A DNA stretch of 64,000 nucleotides. It comes from Modestobacter marinus. GTDB taxonomy: Bacteria; Actinomycetota; Actinomycetes; Mycobacteriales; Geodermatophilaceae. The stretch's first letter is position 1; every line of letters starts with the position of its first letter. A program made the translations under genes and the position numbers. The stretch spans positions 744,001 to 808,000 of the forward strand of contig NZ_JAAMPA010000001.1 in the NCBI RefSeq assembly GCF_011758655.1, in the 5' to 3' direction. The notes below the pieces were generated by a model. It was not told where the DNA came from. It saw nothing but the letters and a program-made list of their open reading frames with translations, and did no database searches. This document shows positions 35,827 through 44,616 of this stretch, piece by piece.

Positions 35827-36288
35827 CTACAGGCCCCGCTTCGCGCGGAAGAACGCGCGTAGCAGCGCGCCGGACTCCTCGGCCCGGACACCGCCGCTGA
35901 CCTCGGGCCGGTGGTTGAGCCGCCGGTCCCGGACGACGTCCCACAGCGAGCCGGCCGCACCCGCCTTCGGGTCGTCGGCGCCGTAGACCACCCGCGCCAC
36001 CCGGGCCAGCACGCTGGCCCCGGCGCACATGGTGCAGGGCTCGAGCGTGACCACGAGGGTCGCCCCGGTCAGCCGCCAGCCGTCACCGTGCACCGCCGCG
36101 GCCGCCCGCAGCGCCAGCATCTCGGCGTGCGCCGTCGGGTCGCCCCGCTTCTCCCGCTCGTTGGCCGCCTCCGCCAGCAGCGCCCCGTCCGAGCCGAGGA
36201 CGACAGCACCGATCGGGGTGTCGCCCCACTCCTGCGCGGCGGCTGCGAGCTCCAGCGCCCGCAGCATCGCCTCCTCCTCGGTCACCAC
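35827..36288 (-). CDS. tadA: tRNA-specific adenosine deaminase TadA
   Basis: 153-residue zinc-dependent deaminase. Zinc and catalytic residues are H54-A-E56 and P-C85-T-M-C88. N-terminal MLRALELAAAAQEWGDTPIGAVV and RGDPTAHAEM are typical of TadA, which makes inosine at position 34 of tRNA-Arg(ACG). A guanine-type deaminase is less likely given these motifs and the nearby TadA-associated protein. Tandem GTG codons start the gene. The 3' neighbour is tRNA-Ser and the 5' side carries a palindromic repeat. Confidence 0.9.
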   Translation of the reverse strand: MVTEEEAMLRALELAAAAQEWGDTPIGAVVLGSDGALLAEAANEREKRGDPTAHAEMLALRAAAAVHGDGWRLTGATLVVTLEPCTMCAGASVLARVARVVYGADDPKAGAAGSLWDVVRDRRLNHRPEVSGGVRAEESGALLRAFFRAKRGL

Positions 36289-36302
36289 CTGCCTCCGTGC
36301 GC

Positions 36303-36341
36303 GCTAGTGCTCTGGTGCACCAGTGCAGCCAGAGCACTAGC
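36303..36341. repeat. Dispersed 39-base CTGGTGCACCAG hairpin, copy A
   Basis: Thirteen-base perfect arms GCTAGTGCTCTGG and CCAGAGCACTAGC surround a 13-base loop. The left arm and loop also contain the exact palindrome CTGGTGCACCAG, so two alternative folds exist. It lies 15 bases before the tadA start codon. A second copy with only three differences in 39 bases is at 60515-60553. Confidence 0.85.
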
Positions 36342-36530
36342 TCCGCGGGAGGGCACGTCAGCTCCGGGGCAGGGCGCGTCAGCTCCCGAGCAGGTCACGT
36401 CGACTCCTCGGCAGGCGTGTCAGCTCCGCGGCACGGAACCTCCGCTCGAGGCCAGGTCACGCCGGCTCCGTCGCGGGGCACGTCAGCTTCGGGGCGGGGA
36501 ACGTCGGTCCCCGAGCGGGTCACGACAGGT
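36342..36530. repeat. 21-bp imperfect tandem repeat (about nine units)
   Basis: Units like GCACGTCAGCTCCGGGGCAG recur with a 21-base period (one unit 20) from about 36342 into the last codons of the HAD gene. Conserved positions are the (A/G)CGTC and CTCC blocks. The period is seven codons, and several frames stay open across it, giving spurious heptapeptide frames. Together with the adjacent palindrome this fills the whole 231-base gap between tadA and the HAD gene. No promoter was recognised in it. Confidence 0.7.
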
Positions 36531-37173
36531 CCAGGCCGGTGAGGGCCGACAGCTCGGCCAGCGCGGTGCCGGGGTCGACGACCTTGACCGTGTGCATGCC
36601 CAGTGCGCGGGCCGGCTTCAGGTTGATGCCCAGGTCGTCCAGGTAGGCGCAGTCCGACGGCGCGATCTCCCGGCCGACCGCCTGCGACAGGCGCTGCAGC
36701 GCGAGCGGGTAGATCGCCGGTTCCGGCTTGCGCACCCCCTCGACCGAGGACTCCACGACGACGTCGAACAGCCCGAGCAGATCGCCCAGCCGACCGGTCC
36801 GCTGCATCGGCGCGACGTTGTTCGACAGCAGCGCCAGCGGCAACCCCGCCGTCCGCAGTCGCTGCACCGCCGACACCATCGCCGGGCGCAGCTCCCCCGC
36901 CAGCGCGGCGAGCACCCGGCCGGCGTCCAGTGGGTGCCCGGCCGCGACGGCCTCGGCCTCGAAGGCGCGCCGGAACCCCGGCTCGTCCAGTTCCCGGCGC
37001 TCGTAGCGGGCCCAGGCGTTGGTGTCCGGGTCGGTGCTGTTCAGCCCGACGATGAACCCGGTGGGCAGCGCCGCCTCCTGCTCGTAGGCGGCGAAGGCGG
37101 TCAGCGGGCTCTCGGTGAGCACACCCCCGAGGTCGAAGACGACGGCGCTGACCCGCGGGGCAGGGCCGCTCAC
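36520..37173 (-). CDS. HAD-superfamily hydrolase
   Basis: 217-residue haloacid-dehalogenase-like phosphatase. Motif I is VVFDLGGVLTE (Asp nucleophile), motif II LLSNN, motif III the Lys in GVRKPEPAIYPLAL, and motif IV YLDDLGINLKPA. The cap is helical and sits after motif I, as in subclass I. It is similar to epoxide-hydrolase-N-terminal or YihX-like HADs, and the substrate is unknown. Its GTG start overlaps the stop of the TadA-associated gene by four bases, so the two are coupled. Confidence 0.85.
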   Translation of the reverse strand: MSGPAPRVSAVVFDLGGVLTESPLTAFAAYEQEAALPTGFIVGLNSTDPDTNAWARYERRELDEPGFRRAFEAEAVAAGHPLDAGRVLAALAGELRPAMVSAVQRLRTAGLPLALLSNNVAPMQRTGRLGDLLGLFDVVVESSVEGVRKPEPAIYPLALQRLSQAVGREIAPSDCAYLDDLGINLKPARALGMHTVKVVDPGTALAELSALTGLDLS

Positions 37174-37694
37174 GGGGCCGCCACCGCCACGAGCCGGTCG
37201 GCGAAGCCCAGCCGTTCGGCGATGGCCAGCACCATCTCGTCGGCCCACAGCTCGTCGGAGTCCAGCAGCCGGGCCAGCTCCTCGGCCGGCAGCCCGGCGT
37301 CGGCGAAGACGTCGAGGTCGCCGCCGGGCCAGCCCTGGCCGTCGTCGTCGAAGGCGTCGTCGATCGTGGTGCCGGTCTCGACCTGGATGCCGTAGCGCTC
37401 CACGGCCTCGGCCGCGAGCAGGTGCTCCTGGAACGTCGCGTCGGAGACCAGCGCCCGGACCATGCCGCCCGGCCCGTGCCGCAGCACGACGAAGTACAGG
37501 CGGCTGTCGACGACCACGACGAACGGGCCCGGCCAGCCGGCGGTGCCCGGCTCACCGAGTGCCCGCTCCAGGGCCGGCAGCTCGTCGTCGGCGCCGGCGG
37601 CGAGCAGCTCGCACTGCCAGCGCCCGGCGGCCGAGCTGACCCGGACGGCGAAGCTCGGCCGCAGCGTGGTGCCGGAGTCGGAGGAGGGGGCCAT
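37170..37694 (-). CDS. tRNA adenosine deaminase-associated protein
   Basis: 174-residue acidic protein matching the actinobacterial family named for its place next to tadA. Recognisable parts are FAVRVSSAAGRWQCELL, GPFVVVVDSRLYFVVLRHGP and LARLLDSDELWADEMVLAIAERLGF. There is no catalytic motif, membrane segment or signal. Function is unproven. Here a HAD gene separates it from tadA itself. It starts 12 bases from the divergent thioesterase gene. Confidence 0.85.
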   Translation of the reverse strand: MAPSSDSGTTLRPSFAVRVSSAAGRWQCELLAAGADDELPALERALGEPGTAGWPGPFVVVVDSRLYFVVLRHGPGGMVRALVSDATFQEHLLAAEAVERYGIQVETGTTIDDAFDDDGQGWPGGDLDVFADAGLPAEELARLLDSDELWADEMVLAIAERLGFADRLVAVAAP

Positions 37695-37706
37695 AGCCTG
37701 TAGATC

Positions 37707-38174
37707 ATGGCCGACGCCCTCCCCGACGACAGCGCGCCGGTCGACGTCCCGGCCGTCGCCCCGGCGTTGTTCGCCGCCCTCGCCGCCGATCCGCTCGCCG
37801 CCCACCTGGGCATCGAGCTGGAGCAGGTCCGGCCCGGCTACGCGCGCGCGTCGATGACCGTCGGCCCGAGCCTGCTCAACGCCGTCGGCACGGCCCACGG
37901 CGGGGCCACCATGGCGCTGCTGGACGTGGTGCACGCGGCGGTGAGCAACAGCCACGGCACGGTCGCCGTCGCCCAGGACGTGCACACCGAGTTCCTCTCC
38001 GCGGGCCGGCCCGGCGACCACCTGGTCGCCGAGGGGGTCGAGCTGCACCGCACCGGCCGCACCGCCGTCTACCGGATCGACGCGGCCACCGCCGACGGGC
38101 GGCCGGTGGCCACCGCGCTGGCCCGGGTGTTCCGGCTGGGCACCCCGTGGGAGACCGGCGAGGAGGCACCGTGA
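37707..38174 (+). CDS. PaaI-type hotdog thioesterase
   Basis: 155-residue single hotdog-fold protein. The catalytic segment is NAVGTAHGGATMALLDVVHA, with the HGG turn and Asp on the long helix. The second half QDVHTEFLSAGRPGDHLVAEG forms the usual strands. It should hydrolyse an acyl- or aryl-CoA, but the substrate is unknown. Its TGA stop overlaps the GTG of prephenate dehydrogenase (GTGA), so the two are coupled. Confidence 0.88.
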   Translation: MADALPDDSAPVDVPAVAPALFAALAADPLAAHLGIELEQVRPGYARASMTVGPSLLNAVGTAHGGATMALLDVVHAAVSNSHGTVAVAQDVHTEFLSAGRPGDHLVAEGVELHRTGRTAVYRIDAATADGRPVATALARVFRLGTPWETGEEAP

Positions 38175-39091
38175 CCGGCGCCTTCCCCGTCCCGACGATG
38201 CCGGCACCGCCGGTCTCGGTGGTCGGCCTCGGGCAGCTGGGCGGGTCCCTGGCGGCCGCGCTGGCCGCAGCCGGGCGGCCGGTCTCCGGCTGGGACGTCG
38301 ACCCCGCCGCCCGGGACGCGGCCGAGGCCGCCGGCGTGGAGATCCGCCGGGAGCTGACCGGGGTGGTCGTGCTCGCCGTCCCGCTCCCCGCGATGGGCAC
38401 CGCGCTCGAGGGGCTGCGGATCGACCCCGGCGCCACGGTCACCGACCTGGGCTCGGTGAAGGCACCGGTGCTCGCCGAGCTCGGCGCCGCCCACGGGGAC
38501 CGGTACGTCGGCGGGCACCCGATGTGCGGCACCGAACGCTCCGGGCACACCGCCGTCGACCCCACGCTGTTCACCGGTGCCCGCTGGGCGCTGTGCCTGG
38601 AGGCCGACACCGACCTGCGGCGCTGGCTGCGGGTCGCCGAGATCGCCCTCGCCGTCGGCGCCGAGGTGGTCCCGGTGACCGCCGCCGAGCACGACGACGC
38701 GGTGGCGGCGATCAGCGCCGTCCCGCACCTGCTGGCCGCCGCGGTCGCGGCCGCCGCCGGGCAGGCCGGCCCGCTCGCGCTCTCCCTCGCCGCCGGCAGC
38801 TTCCGGGACGCCACCCGGGTGATCGGCAGCGACCCGGCGTTCGTGACCGCGCTGGTGACCGGCAACGCCGGCCCGGCGGCTGCGGCGCTGGACCGGGTCC
38901 GGGCCCAGCTGGACCGCCCCTGGCCGGAGCTGGTCGCCGAGGGGCACGCGGTGCGGGTCGCCGATGCCGGCCGCCGGACGGTCCGGGTCCCGCTGGACCG
39001 CACCGCTCTCCTGGCGCTGGGCCGGGCCGGGGGCGCGGTCACCCGGCGGCTGGCGGCCTTCGTCGAGGGCTGGGTGCCGGATCGGCCCTGA
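38171..39091 (+). CDS. tyrA: Prephenate dehydrogenase (tyrosine biosynthesis)
   Basis: 306-residue TyrA-type dehydrogenase. The NAD-binding fold starts VVGLGQLGGSLA, and the central signature is VGGHPMCGTERSG, containing the catalytic histidine. The helical dimerisation half holds HDDAVAAISAVPHLLAAA. It oxidises prephenate or arogenate towards tyrosine in the cytoplasm. No ACT domain is visible, so feedback control would have to act elsewhere. GTG start overlaps the thioesterase stop. Confidence 0.9.
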   Translation: MTGAFPVPTMPAPPVSVVGLGQLGGSLAAALAAAGRPVSGWDVDPAARDAAEAAGVEIRRELTGVVVLAVPLPAMGTALEGLRIDPGATVTDLGSVKAPVLAELGAAHGDRYVGGHPMCGTERSGHTAVDPTLFTGARWALCLEADTDLRRWLRVAEIALAVGAEVVPVTAAEHDDAVAAISAVPHLLAAAVAAAAGQAGPLALSLAAGSFRDATRVIGSDPAFVTALVTGNAGPAAAALDRVRAQLDRPWPELVAEGHAVRVADAGRRTVRVPLDRTALLALGRAGGAVTRRLAAFVEGWVPDRP

Positions 39092-39134
39092 CCGGCAGGC
39101 GTGGGAGCCGCCCGGACCGGGCAAGGTGACCGCC

Positions 39135-39368
39135 ATGGACGACACGGAGATCCGCACCAAGATCGAGGCGCTGGTCGAGGAGGAGCACGCGCTCCGCGAC
39201 TCCAGCGAGCACACCGACGAGCAGCGCGCCCGGCTGCGGCAGATCGAGGAGGAGCGCGACCAGCTCTGGGACCTCGTCCGCCAGCGGGACGCGAAGCGGC
39301 AGTACGGCGAGGACCCCGACGAGGCCCAGCCGCGCCCCGAGCCGCAGGTCGAGAACTACCTGCAGTAA
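39135..39368 (+). CDS. DUF2630 family small protein
   Basis: 77-residue acidic, helical protein. MDDTEIRTKIEALVEEEHALR and RARLRQIEEERDQLWDLVRQR match the actinobacterial DUF2630 pattern. It is probably a short coiled coil. The ATG follows CAAGGTGACC. The function is unknown. It follows tyrA by 43 bases and converges on the PucR-type regulator gene. Confidence 0.85.
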   Translation: MDDTEIRTKIEALVEEEHALRDSSEHTDEQRARLRQIEEERDQLWDLVRQRDAKRQYGEDPDEAQPRPEPQVENYLQ

Positions 39369-39384
39369 CGGCCTGGAGGGTCGC

Positions 39385-40602
39385 TCAGCGGCGGTGGTCG
39401 GCCGCCAGCAGTGCCAGCTGCCAGAGCAGCCGGGACCGCGGGTCGGCCACCGAGCGGCCGGTGACCTGCTCGATCCTCCGCAGCCGGTGCATGACCGTGT
39501 TGCGGTGGCAGTACAGCTGGTCGGCGGCCCGGGTCGGTGACCCGTCCGCGGCGAGCACGGCGGTCAGGGTGTCCAGCAGCACGTCGCGCTCGTCGGCGGG
39601 CAGGTCCAGCAGCCGGCCCAGCGACTGCTCCACCAGCCGGCGGGTGATCTCCGGCGAGCTGCTCAGCAGCGCCTCGGGCAGCCGGTCGTCGATCGTGACC
39701 ACCCGCGCCCGCCCCGCCGGCAGCGTGCGGGCCGCGGTGTCGGCCAGCCGCCAGGCCGAGGCGACCGCCGAGGCGCCGTCCACCACCGCCGAGACGCCCA
39801 CCGGGCCCCCGGCGAACTCGGTCAGCCAGGTCAGCACGTCGCCGACCTGGCGGGTGCCCAGCGCCACCACCCCGACCTGGGCACCGGAACGCCAGCCCCA
39901 CACCGAGCGCACCCCCCGCTTCAGCAGCCGGGCGCCGGGGTCGGCGAGGTTCGGCCCGCCGGACTCGTCCGGGGGCGCGACGGCACAGACCAGCCGGCCG
40001 TCCAGCGGCAGGGCCAGCAGCTCCGACGCCGTCCGGACGAACACCGGGTCACCCCCGCGGCCGCCCAGCAGCCCGTCGAGCACCTGCTGGCGGGCCTGGT
40101 CGTCGATGCCCGCCAGCCGGCGCTCCTCGGTCCGGTACGCCTCGGCCAGCGCCGCGCACTGCACGTCGTTGACGTGCCACACCGACCCCGCCACCTCCAG
40201 CAGGACGTCGCTGTCACCCGGCGCCTCCGCCGCCCGCGCCGTCGCGCGCAGCGCCTCCCAGGTGACCTGCCCGCCCAGCCGGTAGGCGCGCAGCACCGTC
40301 TCCAGCGGCACGCCCTGGATCGCCCGGCGACTCCCGACCTCCCGGGCCGCGGCGAGCGCCGCGCGGCCACCGTCGTCGGAGTCGCCCATCAGGGTGCGGA
40401 CCGCGCGCTCCAGGTTGGCCCGGCTGGACTCGAACAGCTCGGCCCGGACGACGGGCCCCTGCTCGGTGTAGGCGCCCTCGGTGCGCTCCAGGATGCTGAT
40501 CATCCGGGAGGTCATCTCGTCGAGCTGGCTCAGCAGCGGCGGGGCCAGCTGGGCCAGGCGCGCGGAGACCTCGGGCCGGAACGGTTGCACCTCGCCCCCC
40601 AT
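39385..40602 (-). CDS. PucR/CdaR-family transcriptional regulator
   Basis: 405-residue regulator. The N-terminal 200 residues are helical (LAPPLLSQLDEMTSRMISIL), and a GGDEF-like middle region is recognisable at about 210-320. The C-terminal PucR helix-turn-helix is CHRNTVMHRLRRIEQVTGRS followed by LLWQLALLA. The start at 40602 was preferred over 40671, since the extra 23 residues are unlike the family. It is divergent from livGFHMJ with 159 bases between, so it is a good candidate regulator of that operon. Confidence 0.87.
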   Translation of the reverse strand: MGGEVQPFRPEVSARLAQLAPPLLSQLDEMTSRMISILERTEGAYTEQGPVVRAELFESSRANLERAVRTLMGDSDDGGRAALAAAREVGSRRAIQGVPLETVLRAYRLGGQVTWEALRATARAAEAPGDSDVLLEVAGSVWHVNDVQCAALAEAYRTEERRLAGIDDQARQQVLDGLLGGRGGDPVFVRTASELLALPLDGRLVCAVAPPDESGGPNLADPGARLLKRGVRSVWGWRSGAQVGVVALGTRQVGDVLTWLTEFAGGPVGVSAVVDGASAVASAWRLADTAARTLPAGRARVVTIDDRLPEALLSSSPEITRRLVEQSLGRLLDLPADERDVLLDTLTAVLAADGSPTRAADQLYCHRNTVMHRLRRIEQVTGRSVADPRSRLLWQLALLAADHRR

Positions 40603-40761
40603 CTGTGACACACGGCACACTGCACAAGCAACGGGATCGATCGCTGTGCTCGGCGCCCATTGTGACCGCACTCACCGCACCGCACGCTCGGGGAGTCGGA
40701 TCACCCGGCACTCGTCCGCCGAGCCATGCCCGGCGGACGGAGCACCCGAGGCAAAGGAGCC

Positions 40762-41661
40762 GTGGGCCCGTTGGCGCAGCCGACCCCGACTGCAGGCAGC
40801 ACTGCGATCGACCGCCCCGCTGCCCCGGACACCGACCGCGCCCCGTCCGCAAGCCTGGAGATGACCGGGATCACCGTCGCCTTCGGCGGCGTGATCGCGC
40901 TCTCCGAGGTCTCGCTGGTGGTCGAGCCCGGCCAGGTGCACGGGCTGATCGGGCCGAACGGCGCCGGCAAGACGACGCTGTTCAACGTCGCCTGCGGCAT
41001 CGTGCGCCCCACGGCCGGTGAGATGACCTGGCGCGGCCAGCCGCTCCGCCGGCTCAAGCCGCACCAGCTGGCCGGCCTGGGCATCGCCCGCACCCTGCAG
41101 GGCGTGGGCCTGTTCCCCGGCATGACCGTGCTGGAGAACGTCATGGTCGGCGCCCACCGGCACGCCCGGGCCGGCTTCGGCTCCGCCCTGCTCGCCCTGC
41201 CGCGCTCGGACCGCGACGAGCGGGAGCTGCGCGCCCGGGCTCTGGCCGCCCTGAGCGACCTCGGCGCCGAGCAGCACGCCGGCCGGTACCCCGGCGGCCT
41301 CCCCTACCCGGTGCAGAAGCGGGTCGCGCTGGCCCGCGCCCTGGTCTCCGCCCCGGACCTGCTGCTGCTCGACGAGCCCGCCAGCGGTCTCGCCGAGGAC
41401 GAGATGCACGAGCTCGGCGAGCTCATCCGCACCCTGTCCGGCCGGATGAGCGTGCTGCTGGTCGAACACCACATGGACCTGGTCATGCGCGTCTGCGACC
41501 GGATCACCGTCCTGGACTCCGGGCGCCAGATCGCCGCCGGCACCCCGGCCGAGGTGCAGGCCGACCCCGCCGTCACCGAGGCCTACCTCGGTGACGAGGT
41601 CACCGCCGAGGAGGACGCGGCCGGCACGACCCGCACCGACGGAGGGCGCCACCATGGCTGA
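40762..41661 (+). CDS. livG: Branched-chain amino acid-type ABC transporter ATPase LivG
   Basis: 299-residue ATPase with Walker A GPNGAGKTT, a LivG-type insert around FGSALLALPRSDRDERELR, the loose signature YPGGLPYPVQKRVALARAL and Walker B LLLLDEPASGL. The signature is not the canonical LSGGQ: here it is LPYPVQKR, as in some LivG proteins. Start choice is open. GTG at 40762 has AAAGGAG only two bases away, whereas ATG at 40726 has no ribosome site. It overlaps livF by eight bases. Confidence 0.88.
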   Translation: MGPLAQPTPTAGSTAIDRPAAPDTDRAPSASLEMTGITVAFGGVIALSEVSLVVEPGQVHGLIGPNGAGKTTLFNVACGIVRPTAGEMTWRGQPLRRLKPHQLAGLGIARTLQGVGLFPGMTVLENVMVGAHRHARAGFGSALLALPRSDRDERELRARALAALSDLGAEQHAGRYPGGLPYPVQKRVALARALVSAPDLLLLDEPASGLAEDEMHELGELIRTLSGRMSVLLVEHHMDLVMRVCDRITVLDSGRQIAAGTPAEVQADPAVTEAYLGDEVTAEEDAAGTTRTDGGRHHG

Positions 41662-42418
41662 CACCCGCCCACACGGCAGCACCGCGGTCGCGACCGACGG
41701 GCGCACCGCCCCGGCGCTGCTGGAGATCGAGGACCTCACCTCCTCCTACGGGGCGGTCCGGGCACTGGACGGCGTCTCGCTGACCGCGGAGGCCGGCCGG
41801 ATCACCGCCGTCCTCGGGGCCAACGGCGCCGGCAAGACCACCCTGCTGCGCACCGTCAGCGGGCTGGTCCGCAGCTCCTCGGGCCGGGTCACCCTGGCCG
41901 GGGAGGACATCACCACCGCCTCCGTCGAGTCGATGGTCGGCCGCGGCATGGCCCACGTGCCCGAGGGGCGCGGCGTCATCGCCGAGCTCACCGTGCACGA
42001 GAACCTGCGGGTCGGGTCGCTGTTCCGCGGCAAGGTCGACAAGAGCGAGTACGACCGCATCTACGACCTGTTCCCCCGGATCGCCGAGCGCCGCGACCAG
42101 CCGGCGCACGTCCTCTCCGGCGGCGAGCGGCAGATGCTCGTGATCGGGCGGGCGCTGCTGGCCCAGCCGCGGATCCTGCTGCTCGACGAGCCCTCGCTGG
42201 GCCTGGCCCCCCGGATCGTGGCCCAGATCTTCGGCCTGCTCCGCCGGCTGGTCGACAGCGAGGGGCTGTCGGTCCTGCTCGTCGAGCAGAACGCGCGGAG
42301 CGCCCTGTCGGTGGCCGACGTCGGCGTCGTCCTCAACCTCGGCCGGGTGGTCGTCACCGACTCCGCCCGCACGTTGATGGCCGACGAGGACCTCCGGCAC
42401 GCCTACCTGGGCTTCTGA
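41654..42418 (+). CDS. livF: Branched-chain amino acid-type ABC transporter ATPase LivF
   Basis: 254-residue ATPase: Walker A GANGAGKTT near residue 55, signature LSGGERQM and Walker B ILLLDEPSLGLAP, with H-loop LVEQNA. The segment MAHVPEGRGVIAELTVHENL is diagnostic for LivF. The ATG lies inside the end of livG, so the two ATPases are translationally coupled. It acts with LivG as the ATP-hydrolysing pair. Confidence 0.93.
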   Translation: MADTRPHGSTAVATDGRTAPALLEIEDLTSSYGAVRALDGVSLTAEAGRITAVLGANGAGKTTLLRTVSGLVRSSSGRVTLAGEDITTASVESMVGRGMAHVPEGRGVIAELTVHENLRVGSLFRGKVDKSEYDRIYDLFPRIAERRDQPAHVLSGGERQMLVIGRALLAQPRILLLDEPSLGLAPRIVAQIFGLLRRLVDSEGLSVLLVEQNARSALSVADVGVVLNLGRVVVTDSARTLMADEDLRHAYLGF

Positions 42419-42464
42419 CCCACGTCCCGAGTCCCCTCCGCACCGCCAGGAAGGCACCGTCTCC

Positions 42465-43349
42465 GTGCAGTACTTCGTGAACGTCACCCTCACCGGGTTG
42501 ACCGAGGGCATGGTCTACTCGGCCTTCGCCCTCGCCCTGGTGCTGATCTGGCGGTCCACCCGGATCGTGAACTTCGCCCAGGGCTCGATGGCGGCGGCGA
42601 CGACCTTCATCGCGCTCGCGCTGATCCAGGCGGGGCAGTCCTACTGGGTGGCGCTGGTCGTCGCGCTGCTCTCCGGCCTGCTGCTGGGCGCCATCGTGGA
42701 ACGGGTGGTCATCCGGCCCGTCGAGGGCGGCCCGGAGCTCAACGCGGTCATCGTGACCCTCGGCCTCTTCGTCGCCATCCAGGCCGCGATCGCGATCGTC
42801 TTCGGCTCGGCGTTCCAGTCCTTCCCGACCCCGTTCGGGCTGGAGGGCTTCCAGATCGGCGACAACCGGATCGCCCTCACCCCGAACAGCGTCTGGGTGA
42901 TCGCCGCGGTGCTGGTCACCATGGCGCTGCTGGTGGTGCTGTTCCGGTTCACCCGGATCGGCCTGGCCATGCGCGCCTCGGCGTTCGGCCAGGAGGTCGC
43001 CCGGCTGCTCGGCGTGCGGGTCGGCCGGATGCTCACCCTCGGCTGGGCGCTCGCGGCCGTCGTCGGCTCGCTGGCCGGCCTGCTCATCGCCGGCGGTGAG
43101 TTCGTCTACCCCGCCTACATGGACAGCCTGATCGTCTTCGGCTTCGTCGCCGCCGTGCTCGGCGGCCTGGACTCCCCCATCGGCGCCATCGTCGGCGGGC
43201 TGATCCTGGGCCTGGCCCTCAGCTACGTCAGCGGCTACGTCGAGCGGGGCAGCGCCCTGGTCAACGTCGCCGCCCTGGTCATCCTCATGGTCGTGCTGCT
43301 CGTGCGGCCCGGTGGCCTGTTCGCCAGCAGCACGGCCCGGAGGGCATGA
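42465..43349 (+). CDS. livH: Branched-chain amino acid-type ABC transporter permease LivH
   Basis: 294-residue permease. The start VQYFVNVTLTGLTEGMVYSA and the loop STRIVNFAQGSMAA are LivH hallmarks, as is MRASAFGQEVARLLGVRVGR. About eight membrane segments are visible. GTG start preceded by AGGAAGG. Its last codons overlap the livM start. It forms the membrane channel together with LivM. Confidence 0.92.
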   Translation: MQYFVNVTLTGLTEGMVYSAFALALVLIWRSTRIVNFAQGSMAAATTFIALALIQAGQSYWVALVVALLSGLLLGAIVERVVIRPVEGGPELNAVIVTLGLFVAIQAAIAIVFGSAFQSFPTPFGLEGFQIGDNRIALTPNSVWVIAAVLVTMALLVVLFRFTRIGLAMRASAFGQEVARLLGVRVGRMLTLGWALAAVVGSLAGLLIAGGEFVYPAYMDSLIVFGFVAAVLGGLDSPIGAIVGGLILGLALSYVSGYVERGSALVNVAALVILMVVLLVRPGGLFASSTARRA

Positions 43350-44527
43350 CGATGAGCGACCTGCAGAGCCCCGCGAACACGACCGCCGAGAGCAACCGGG
43401 CCGGCGGCAAGGCATCCGAGGACGCCCCCACCGAGGCGACCGCCGGAGCCGACCAGCCCACCGCCACCCGGCGGCGCAGCCTGCTCCCCTCCTCGACGCT
43501 GCTGCGGCACCTGCTGGTGCTGCTGATCGGGGCCGTCGGCGCCGTCGTGCTGCTGGAGACCACCGACCCGTTCACCAACTCCCAGCTGGCCACGCTGACC
43601 TACTACGCGATCGCCGCCGGCGGGCTGACCGTGCTGACCGGGATGAACGGCCAGATCTCGCTGGGCCACGGCGCACTGATGGCGGTGGGCGCGTACACCA
43701 CCGCACTGTTCCTCTCCGCCGACGAGCCGCTGCCGCTCCCGCTGATCCTGCTGGCCGCGATCGTGACGGCCACCGCCGTCGGTGCCCTGGTCGGGGTGGC
43801 CGCCGCCCGGCTGCACGGGCCCTACCTCGCCGGCGCCACGCTCGCCCTCGCCGTCGGCCTGCCCGGGCTGGCGATCTACTTCCACGACGTCCTCGGCGGC
43901 GAGCAGGGCATGCGGGTGCGGGCGCCCCGCGCCCCGGAGGCCTTCGAGTCCTTCATCAGCGCCGTCTCGGGCAACTCGGCGACCAACACCAAGTGGCTGG
44001 CCTACCTCGGCGCCATCTGCCTGCTGATCACCTACTTCCTGCTGGCCAACCTGATCCGCAGCCGGATCGGCCGCACCTGGCGCGCGGTGCGTGACCAGGA
44101 GGTCGCCGCCGAGCTCGCCGGGATCAACCTCGGCGCGTGGCGGGTGCTGGCCTTCGTGGTGAGCGCCGCGGCCGCCGGGCTCGCCGGCGGCGTGCTGGCC
44201 CTCGTCGTCCGGCTGGCCGCCCCCAGCGGCTTCACGCTGGTGCTCTCGCTGGCCCTGCTCACCGCGATCGTGATCGGTGGGCTGGGCAGCCTGCTCGGCG
44301 CCCTGCTCGGATCCGCGCTGCTGGTCTTCCTGCCGCCCTTCGTCACCGACCTGGGCACCGGCTGGGGCCTGGACAACACCGAGGCCGCCCAGCTCGCCCC
44401 CTTCGTCTACGGCGTGGTGCTGATCGTCGCGATGATCTTCGCTCCCGCCGGCGTCGTCGGCAGCCTCCGCATGCGCTGGCTCACCCGCCAGGCGAAGCGG
44501 TCGGCCGCCCGGGCGAGCAGGGGGTGA
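43346..44527 (+). CDS. livM: Branched-chain amino acid-type ABC transporter permease LivM
   Basis: 393-residue permease. After a 50-residue hydrophilic head, membrane segments begin with HLLVLLIGAVGAVVLLE. The diagnostic LivM stretch GMNGQISLGHGALMAVGAY and the loop GRTWRAVRDQEVAAELAGIN are present. The ATG overlaps the livH stop (ATGA at 43346). An ATG six bases later is an alternative start. The binding-protein gene follows after 89 bases. Confidence 0.92.
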   Translation: MTMSDLQSPANTTAESNRAGGKASEDAPTEATAGADQPTATRRRSLLPSSTLLRHLLVLLIGAVGAVVLLETTDPFTNSQLATLTYYAIAAGGLTVLTGMNGQISLGHGALMAVGAYTTALFLSADEPLPLPLILLAAIVTATAVGALVGVAAARLHGPYLAGATLALAVGLPGLAIYFHDVLGGEQGMRVRAPRAPEAFESFISAVSGNSATNTKWLAYLGAICLLITYFLLANLIRSRIGRTWRAVRDQEVAAELAGINLGAWRVLAFVVSAAAAGLAGGVLALVVRLAAPSGFTLVLSLALLTAIVIGGLGSLLGALLGSALLVFLPPFVTDLGTGWGLDNTEAAQLAPFVYGVVLIVAMIFAPAGVVGSLRMRWLTRQAKRSAARASRG

Positions 44528-44616
44528 GGGCGACCAGACCGGACCGCCGTCCCCGGCCCCACGACCCCCCACACACCCCCGGGCATCGAAGCCCGGACAG
44601 CACCAGAGGAGAACCG

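Noticed and set aside
36395..37813. Heptapeptide-repeat protein on the minus strand
   Set aside because: The apparent repeats come from reading the 21-bp minisatellite, and upstream it overlaps two well-supported genes out of frame.
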